Source of the DNA: Deltaproteobacteria bacterium
Lineage (GTDB): Bacteria; Myxococcota_A; Bradymonadia; UBA7976; VGTA01
Reading direction: 5' to 3'
Length of the DNA stretch: 5,872 nt
Assembly (NCBI GenBank): GCA_016874875.1
Contig: VGTA01000240.1
Location: forward strand, 1 to 5,872
Below, one piece after another: positions 1 through 4,520 of the stretch; the stretch's first letter is position 1, and every line of letters starts with the position of its first letter. Both the position numbers and the translations under genes were made by a program. The notes beneath the pieces were generated by a model. That model was not told where the DNA came from and did no database searches. It saw nothing but the letters and a program-made list of their open reading frames with translations.

Positions 1-69
1 GAGGGCGCCCTTGAGGTCCCCCGCCGCGTGGAGGCGCTCCGCGCGGCGGGGGACCTCAAGGGCGCCCTC
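1..69. repeat. Near-perfect long palindrome at window edge
   Basis: Bases 1-33 are the reverse complement of bases 37-69, with a single mismatch (T29 opposite G41) and a GCG loop at 34-36. The outer 28 base pairs are perfect. The structure begins exactly at base 1. It overlaps the start of the first gene, whose frame runs through both arms. A fold-back chimera at a contig end would look like this: a short natural dyad near the loop primes synthesis, and everything beyond it is an exact copy. A genuine coding hairpin is possible but less likely. Confidence 0.9.
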
Positions 70-1116
70 GACCTCGCGCGCCACGCCTTTGGCGCCGCCC
101 CGCAGTCGCGCCCCGTGACGCGCGCCTACGGGTGGGCGCTCTACTCGTGCGTGCGCGCCGCCTGCGCGGAGCTCTCTGCGGCGCGCGGCGGTGGCGCGGC
201 GGGGGCGGCGCGCGAGGCGGCGCTGGCGCGCCTGAGCCGCCTCGCCCGCGAGTACGCCGAGGCGCGCCTCCCGCGCCGCGACCTCTGCCTCAGCCTCACG
301 CTCGCGCAGCTCGCCCGCCCCGCCACCCCCCCCCACGGCCTCCTCGCCCTCCTGCGCTGGACCACGCCCGCGGGGCTCCGCGACGAGGACCTCCTCCCCC
401 GCGCGGCGCCCTCCCCCGCCCTCCTAGAGCGCCTCGCCCTGCGCGCCGCCCAGGCCGCGCTCGCCCTCGATGAGCAGGGCGCGGCGGGCGCGGCGGGCGC
501 GGCGGGCGCGGCGGGCGCGGCGGGCGCGGCGGGCGCGGCGGGCGCGGCGGGCGCGGCGGGCGCGGCGGTGGGCGCCGCGGAGGCCGCCGCCCTCGCCCTC
601 GCCTGGCTCCGCGACGCGCAGGCGCGCGCCGCCCCCCTCGCCGCCCCCGCCGCGCTCCTCGCGCTCCGCCCCGCCCTCCTGCGCCGCGCGGGGCGCCTCG
701 ACGAGGCCGCCACGGCGTGCGCCGCCGCCCTCCGCGGCGCCCCCCACGACGCGAGCGCGTGGCGCGAGTGGAGTCTCGTGGAGCGCGGGCGCGCCCCCGC
801 CCTCAGCTTTTGGCTAGGCGCGCGGGCGGCGGACGAGGCGCTGCGGGCGGGGGTGGGGCTGCCGGAGGTGGTGCGCTGGTGCGAGGGGCTCGCGCCGCTC
901 GGGCGGGCGGCGGGCCTCGGGGCCGAGGCGCTCGTCCTCGCCCGGTGGGCGGTGGAGCGCCGCGCGCGCGCCGGCGCGCCCCCCCACGACGACACGGTGT
1001 TCCTGTCGCGGGCGCTCAGCGCCGCCCTCGGCGCCGCCGCCCCCGTCCCCCTCGACGCCCTGGCGGCTCGCGCGCGCGCTCAGAGCGACGAGGCGCTCGC
1101 CGCCCTCCTGCTTTGA
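1..1116 (+). CDS. TPR-like helical protein, 5' end uncertain or missing
   Basis: Function not recognised. Seen: the frame is open from base 1 to a TGA at 1114-1116. The first possible start is a GTG at 28, with no Shine-Dalgarno before it, so the gene probably begins outside the window. Residues are numbered from that GTG. Residues 2-25 (LRAAGDLKGALDLARHAF) look like a TPR helix pair, followed by AYGWALYSCVRAA. The rest is Ala/Leu/Arg-rich helix with a second TPR-like pair, LRRAGRLDEAATACAAAL, followed by HDASAWREWS. Residues 152-181 are an (AAG)n run from a DNA minisatellite. No signal peptide or membrane segment is visible. The order of motifs (N-terminal TPR, a 'WALY' helix, LRDEDLLP, then a second TPR with an aromatic motif) loosely recalls DUF7017 proteins known from TOTE-type contexts, but no cold-shock domain follows. 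That comparison is from memory and weak. The first nine codons lie in a palindrome that may be artefactual, so they should not be trusted. Confidence 0.75.
   Translation, partial: EGALEVPRRVEALRAAGDLKGALDLARHAFGAAPQSRPVTRAYGWALYSCVRAACAELSAARGGGAAGAAREAALARLSRLAREYAEARLPRRDLCLSLTLAQLARPATPPHGLLALLRWTTPAGLRDEDLLPRAAPSPALLERLALRAAQAALALDEQGAAGAAGAAGAAGAAGAAGAAGAAGAAGAAVGAAEAAALALAWLRDAQARAAPLAAPAALLALRPALLRRAGRLDEAATACAAALRGAPHDASAWREWSLVERGRAPALSFWLGARAADEALRAGVGLPEVVRWCEGLAPLGRAAGLGAEALVLARWAVERRARAGAPPHDDTVFLSRALSAALGAAAPVPLDALAARARAQSDEALAALLL
326..334 (+). repeat. C9 homopolymer inside first gene
   Basis: Nine consecutive C bases encode part of Thr-Pro-Pro-His. The frame is coherent on both sides, so the count is probably right here. 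The tract is a likely site for replication slippage or for sequencing indels. Confidence 0.8.
481..570 (+). repeat. 9-bp minisatellite, nine perfect copies plus a variant
   Basis: The unit GCGGCGGGC is repeated nine times without error from 481 to 561. A tenth copy at 562-570 is GCGGCGGTG. In the gene's frame each unit is Ala-Ala-Gly and the variant is Ala-Ala-Val. Because the unit is three codons long, gain or loss of copies changes protein length but not frame. The lack of any synonymous change between copies points to recent expansion. Confidence 0.95.
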
Positions 1117-1132
1117 CCGCGCGGGCGCGCGG
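1117..1132 (+). terminator. GC-only hairpin after first gene; weak terminator candidate
   Basis: Immediately after the TGA of the first gene, CCGCGC at 1117-1122 pairs perfectly with GCGCGG at 1127-1132 around a four-base loop, GGGC. No T-run follows, so if it ends transcription it is not a canonical intrinsic terminator. In DNA this rich in GC such a dyad can occur by chance. Confidence 0.35.
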
Positions 1133-1138
1133 AGCGCA

Positions 1139-1147
1139 TGATAGGGT
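1139..1147 (+). promoter_or_regulatory. Possible extended -10 promoter for lon
   Basis: TGATAGGGT fits the extended -10 form TGn followed by TAnnnT. It lies in one of the least GC-rich parts of the window, about 35 bases before the lon ATG, giving a leader of roughly 25-30 bases. No -35 box is seen at normal spacing. A TTGACC at 1113-1118 is 23 bases away, which is too far. No CIRCE-type inverted repeat is visible, so heat-shock control by HrcA is not indicated. Confidence 0.3.
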
Positions 1148-1164
1148 GCGTCTCTACATCGCCC

Positions 1165-1171
1165 AAGGAGG
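1165..1171 (+). promoter_or_regulatory. Ribosome binding site of lon
   Basis: AAGGAGG is a near-ideal Shine-Dalgarno ten bases before the ATG at 1182. It fixes the lon start there, although the reading frame is open without a stop back to 717. Confidence 0.85.
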
Positions 1172-1181
1172 CAGAGCCACG

Positions 1182-3566
1182 ATGGCCGCACGCCCACCCC
1201 TCTACCCCGCGCTCTCCCTGCACAAGAGCGTCGTCTACCCGCGCGAGATCGCCACGCTCCGCCTCGAGGCCGCCGCCAACCGCAGCGCCCTCTTCAGCCT
1301 CGACATCCCCGACGGCGTGGTGGCGCTCGTCTTTTACCCGCAGGCGCCGTCGAGCGCCGCGCCGGCGCCGGCGCCGGTGCCGGTGGCGGTGGAGGCGCGC
1401 GTCCTGAGCCACGTGGCGGGGGGGCGCGACCTCGAGGAGGTCACGGTGCAGGGCCTCCGCCGCATGCGCCTCGTGGACCTCATCGAGCACGGCGAGCGCC
1501 CCGAGGGCGAGCCCCTCGCCTACCCCTTTGACCGCGCGCAGCTCGAGCCCCTCGACCCCGAGGACCTCACGCAGGAGCACGTGGCGCTGCGCGCGCAGCT
1601 CCTCGGCCTCTACGAGCAGCTCACCAGGCTCTCGCCCTCCTTCCCCAAGGAGCGCCTCAGCCCCCTGCGCGTGTACCAGGACCAGCCCGAGTACATGCTC
1701 GACCTGCTGTGCCAAGCGGTGAAGCTCGACCGCAGCCAGGCCCTCTTGATGATGCGCGAGGAGCGCGCCCTGGCGCGCATGGAGCACGCGCTGGCGTGGA
1801 TGCGCGGCGAGCAGGAGCGCGCGGAGGTGGCGGCGGAGGTGGAGCGGCGCACCAAGCTCGACATGGAGGAGTCGCGCAAGGAGTACTACCTGCGCCAGCA
1901 GCTCAAGACGATTCGCAAGGAGCTCGGCGAGGACGACCACAGCGCCGACGAGGCCGACCGCTACGGCGCGCTCCTCGACGCCCTCTCCCTCGACGACGAC
2001 TCCACGCAGGAGGTCCGCCGCGAGCTCGAGCGCCTGCGCCACATCCAGCCGAGCTCGAGCGAGTTTCAGGTGATCAAGACCTTCCTCGACCGCTTTTTCG
2101 CCCTGCCGTGGGGCAAGGAGACGGAGGAGCGCATCGACCTGCCGCGCGTGCGCGCCGCCCTCGAGGAGGAGCACTTTGGGCTCGACCCGGTCAAGGAGCG
2201 CGTCTTGGAGTTCCTAGCGGTCCGCAAGCTCAACCCCGCGCACAAGGGCCCGATTCTGTGTTTCGCGGGGCCGCCGGGGGTGGGCAAGACGAGTCTCGGC
2301 AAGGCCATCGCGGAGGCGATCGGGCGCAAGTTCTTCCGCATCAGCGTGGGCGGCGTGCACGACGAGGCGGAGATTCGGGGCCACCGGCGCACCTACGTGG
2401 GGGCGATGCCGGGCAAGATCCTCAACGCCCTCGCCCGCGCCGGGACGCGGAATCCGCTGCTGATGCTCGACGAGATCGACAAGCTCGGCAGCGACCACCG
2501 CGGCGACCCGGCGGCGGCGCTCTTGGAGGTGCTCGACCCCGAGCAGAACGCCTCGTTCACCGACCACTACTTCAACGTGCCCTTTGACCTCTCAAGGGTG
2601 ATGTTCGTGGTGACGGCCAACTACCTCCACGACATCCCCAAGCCCCTCCTCGACCGCCTCGAGATTCTCACCATCGAGGGCTACACGGAGACGGAGAAGG
2701 TCAACATCGCGCGCGGGCACCTGCTGCCCAAGATCACGCAGGACCACGGGCTCGCCGAGGCGCCGCCGGCCTTCGAGGAGGAGGCCCTGCGGGGGCTGAT
2801 TCGGGGCTGGACGCGCGAGGCGGGGGTGCGCGGGCTGCAGCGCGCGCTGCAGAAGGTGTGCCGCAAGGTGGCGCGCGAGCGCGTGGAGGAGGGGCGCGCC
2901 GCGCCGCCGGTGGACCTCGCGGAGGTGGCGCGCTACCTCGGCCCCGCCAAGTTTGAGCGCGAGGAGGGGATCGGCGAGCGGGTGGTGGGCGCGGCCAACG
3001 GGCTGGCGTGGACGGCGTCGGGGGGGGAGGTGCTGGTGATCGAGGCGCTCAAGATGAAGGGGCACGGCAAGCTGGTGATCACCGGGAAGCTCGGGGAGGT
3101 GATGAAGGAGTCGGTGCAGGCCGCCTACTCGTTTATCCGCGCGAGCGCCGCGCGGCTGGGGGTGGAGCAGGAGGTCTTTGAGTCCTGTGACCTCCACGTG
3201 CACTTCCCGGCGGGGGCCGTGCCCAAGGACGGGCCGTCGGCGGGGGTGGCGGTGACGCTGGCGCTGGCGAGTCTGCTGTCGGGCCGCCCGGCGCGCTCCG
3301 ACGTGGCGATGACGGGGGAGGTGACGCTGCGCGGCAAGGTGCTCGCGGTGGGCGGCGTCAAGGACAAGGCGCTGGCGGCCCACCGCGCGGGCATCGCCCA
3401 CGTGGCGCTGCCCGCGCCCAACCTCAAGGACCTCGACGAGCTGCCCGACGAGGTGCGCGAGTCGGTGACGTTCCACCCGCTCACCCACGTGGACGAGCTG
3501 CTCAGCTTGGCGCTGGTGGGCGCCGCGCCCCCTCCCGCCTCCCCCGCCGAGGGTGTGTCCCCGTGA
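1182..3566 (+). CDS. lon: ATP-dependent protease Lon (endopeptidase La)
   Basis: Complete 794-residue LonA-type protease, close to the usual 780-820. Lon is a cytoplasmic homohexamer that unfolds and degrades damaged or regulatory proteins using ATP. Seen in order: a divergent N-terminal substrate-binding domain, about 1-190 (YPALSLHKSVVYP replaces the common LPLRDVVVFP, with a Pro/Ala/Val-rich stretch near residues 60-70); the coiled-coil linker with RTKLDMEESRKEYYLRQQLK; the AAA+ domain with Walker A GPPGVGKT at 363-370 (Lys369), GHRRTYVGAMPGK, and Walker B LLMLDEIDK with Asp430-Glu431; and a C-terminal S16 protease domain with catalytic Ser686 in PKDGPSAG and Lys729 in GGVKDK. The Ser-Lys spacing of 43 equals that of E. 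coli Lon. The tail, VGAAPPPASPAEGVSP, is a short Pro/Ala extension. The start is chosen by the Shine-Dalgarno and family length. The stop overlaps the thioesterase start. Whether this is the only Lon of the genome cannot be told here. Confidence 0.98.
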   Translation: MAARPPLYPALSLHKSVVYPREIATLRLEAAANRSALFSLDIPDGVVALVFYPQAPSSAAPAPAPVPVAVEARVLSHVAGGRDLEEVTVQGLRRMRLVDLIEHGERPEGEPLAYPFDRAQLEPLDPEDLTQEHVALRAQLLGLYEQLTRLSPSFPKERLSPLRVYQDQPEYMLDLLCQAVKLDRSQALLMMREERALARMEHALAWMRGEQERAEVAAEVERRTKLDMEESRKEYYLRQQLKTIRKELGEDDHSADEADRYGALLDALSLDDDSTQEVRRELERLRHIQPSSSEFQVIKTFLDRFFALPWGKETEERIDLPRVRAALEEEHFGLDPVKERVLEFLAVRKLNPAHKGPILCFAGPPGVGKTSLGKAIAEAIGRKFFRISVGGVHDEAEIRGHRRTYVGAMPGKILNALARAGTRNPLLMLDEIDKLGSDHRGDPAAALLEVLDPEQNASFTDHYFNVPFDLSRVMFVVTANYLHDIPKPLLDRLEILTIEGYTETEKVNIARGHLLPKITQDHGLAEAPPAFEEEALRGLIRGWTREAGVRGLQRALQKVCRKVARERVEEGRAAPPVDLAEVARYLGPAKFEREEGIGERVVGAANGLAWTASGGEVLVIEALKMKGHGKLVITGKLGEVMKESVQAAYSFIRASAARLGVEQEVFESCDLHVHFPAGAVPKDGPSAGVAVTLALASLLSGRPARSDVAMTGEVTLRGKVLAVGGVKDKALAAHRAGIAHVALPAPNLKDLDELPDEVRESVTFHPLTHVDELLSLALVGAAPPPASPAEGVSP
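1361..1384 (+). repeat. Hexanucleotide repeat in the lon N-terminal domain
   Basis: Four tandem copies of GCCGG(C/T), encoding alternating Pro-Ala and Pro-Val. The repeat sits in the N-terminal domain at a point where other Lon proteins usually have a variable loop. The copies differ only at the last base. Confidence 0.7.
3563..3566 (+). promoter_or_regulatory. lon stop / thioesterase start overlap (GTGA)
   Basis: The thioesterase GTG at 3563-3565 and the lon TGA at 3564-3566 overlap in the sequence GTGA. This is the classic arrangement for terminating ribosomes to restart on the next gene. Only a weak Shine-Dalgarno (GAGG at 3549-3552) is present, which supports coupling. Confidence 0.8.
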
Positions 3567-4483
3567 GCGCCCCCCCGAGCGCCCCCCCGAGCGCCCCCCC
3601 GAGCGCCCCCCCGAGCGCCCCCCCGAGCGCCCCTTGGCGCTGGCGCGAGGCGCCCGCCGCCCCCGACCGCCTCGCCCTCACCGGCGCCCTCACGCCTGAC
3701 TGGTATCAGGGGCGCGGCGTCTTTGGGGGCGTGCAGGCCGCCGTCCTCCTCGACGCCATGGAGCGCCTCGCGGCGCGCCGCACCCCCGGCCGCCCCCCGC
3801 GCACCCTCACGGTCCGCTGCCTCGCCCCCGCCACGGAGGGGGCGGCGCGGGTGGAGGCGTGGGCGGAGAGCGCGGGGGGGCGCGTGACGCACCTGAGCGC
3901 CGCCCTGCGCCGGGCGGGCGGCGAGGGCGCGGGCGAGGGCGCGGGCGAGGGCGCGGGTGAGCGCGCGGGGGACCTGATCGCGCTGGCGAGCGCCACCTTC
4001 GCCCACGCCCGCGAGAGCGCCCTCGCCCACCCCGCCGAGCCCGCCCCCCCCGCCCCGCCCCCCGAGGAGGCGCGCGAGGTGCCGCCCGGCCTGCCGCTGA
4101 TGCCGCGCTTCACGCAGCACCTCTCGTTCCGCTTCTGCCTCGGCGCCCCCCCCTACGCCCGCGCCGCCACCCCCGAGCTGGGCGGCTGGTGCGACCTGCG
4201 CCCCCCCCACAGCGCCGCGCCGCTCGACTTCCCCACCCTCGCGCTGCTGCTCGACTCGTGGGCCCCCGCCCACTTCGCCGCCCTCGCCGCGCCGCTCCCG
4301 GCGGCGTCGGTGGAGTTCTCGTACCACTTCCTGGTCACCGACCCCGCCGCCCTTGAGCGCCCGCTGCTGTTCCGGGGGCGCTCGCTGTCGGTGGTGGACG
4401 GCTACTCCGAGGAGCGCGGCTGGCTGTGGGACCGCGCCGGGCGCCCGGTGGCGGTGGCGCGGCAGCTGGTGGCGATCGGGTAG
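3563..4483 (+). CDS. Acyl-CoA thioesterase family protein, double hotdog (TesB-like)
   Basis: Predicted to hydrolyse acyl-CoA thioesters in the cytoplasm; the substrate is unknown. The 306-residue length suits a two-hotdog protein. First half: WYQGRGVFGGVQAAVLLDAM (about 47-66), the long-helix region of a hotdog, then RPPRTLTVRCLAPATEG and ALASATFAHA. Second half: MPRFTQHLSFRFCLG from residue 180, ELGGWCDLRP around 207, LLLDSWAP around 230, SVEFSYHF from 249, DGYSEERGWLWDRAGR and ARQLVAIG. By comparison with E. coli TesB (Asp204, Thr228, Gln278), the likely active residues are Asp231, Ser249 and Gln301. This mapping is inferred by motif order. The GTG start shares four bases (GTGA) with the lon stop, and a weak GAGG precedes it by ten bases, so translation probably depends on lon. 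The N-terminus is a (SAPP)5 leader made by a DNA repeat, and a second repeat encodes (GEGA)3; both are probably disordered insertions. Confidence 0.9.
   Translation: MSAPPSAPPSAPPSAPPSAPPSAPWRWREAPAAPDRLALTGALTPDWYQGRGVFGGVQAAVLLDAMERLAARRTPGRPPRTLTVRCLAPATEGAARVEAWAESAGGRVTHLSAALRRAGGEGAGEGAGEGAGERAGDLIALASATFAHARESALAHPAEPAPPAPPPEEAREVPPGLPLMPRFTQHLSFRFCLGAPPYARAATPELGGWCDLRPPHSAAPLDFPTLALLLDSWAPAHFAALAAPLPAASVEFSYHFLVTDPAALERPLLFRGRSLSVVDGYSEERGWLWDRAGRPVAVARQLVAIG
3566..3633 (+). repeat. 12-bp minisatellite at the thioesterase start
   Basis: Five perfect copies of AGCGCCCCCCCG fill 3566-3625, followed by a partial sixth copy up to 3633. Each copy encodes Ser-Ala-Pro-Pro. The first copy starts on the last base of the lon stop codon. 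Each unit holds a run of seven C bases. Copy-number change would keep the frame, but slippage within a C7 run would break it. Confidence 0.95.
3920..3967 (+). repeat. 12-bp minisatellite inside the thioesterase
   Basis: Three perfect copies of GGCGAGGGCGCG plus a variant fourth (GGTGAGCGCGCG) encode Gly-Glu-Gly-Ala repeats and then Gly-Glu-Arg-Ala. They fall between two predicted beta strands of the first hotdog, where an exposed loop could tolerate length change. Confidence 0.9.
4146..4153 (+). repeat. C8 homopolymer in thioesterase
   Basis: Eight consecutive C bases encode the Ala-Pro-Pro of LGAPPYARA. A second C8 lies at 4201-4208 (Arg-Pro-Pro-His). The frame is consistent with the family on both sides of each tract. 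Confidence 0.8.
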
Positions 4484-4490
4484 GGGGCGG

Positions 4491-4519
4491 GCGAGGCGAC
4501 CCCCTCTGGGCGCCGTCGC
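4491..4519. terminator. Possible bidirectional hairpin between convergent genes
   Basis: In the 37-base gap between the two converging genes, GCGA-GGCG at 4491-4498 pairs with CGCC-G-TCGC at 4511-4519, with one bulged G at 4515. Inside the loop a further three C:G pairs can form. An alternative fold pairs AGGGGG at 4482-4487 with CCCCCT at 4500-4505. Neither strand has a T-run after the stem, so termination is only suggested by position and stability. Confidence 0.35.
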
Positions 4520-4520
4520 G

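Noticed and set aside
481..570. Tandem repeats as a CRISPR array
   Set aside because: Units are 9 bases with no spacers, and lie in a coding frame; no cas genes are present.
141..995. 284-codon minus-strand open frame opposite the first gene
   Set aside because: Ser/Ala/Arg-rich with no domain signals; explained by high GC and by the minisatellite, which is open in several frames.
717..1181. Extension of the lon frame upstream of the ATG at 1182
   Set aside because: The added residues are Arg/Pro-rich, overlap the first gene out of frame, and would exceed normal Lon length; the strong Shine-Dalgarno marks the real start.
1117..1181. HrcA/CIRCE or other heat-shock operator before lon
   Set aside because: No TTAGCACTC-type inverted repeat or comparable element is present in the 65-base gap.
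1080..2174. 364-codon minus-strand open frame opposite the lon N-terminal half
   Set aside because: It mirrors lon codons and shows only Leu/Glu/Arg-rich low complexity; lon is unambiguous on the other strand.
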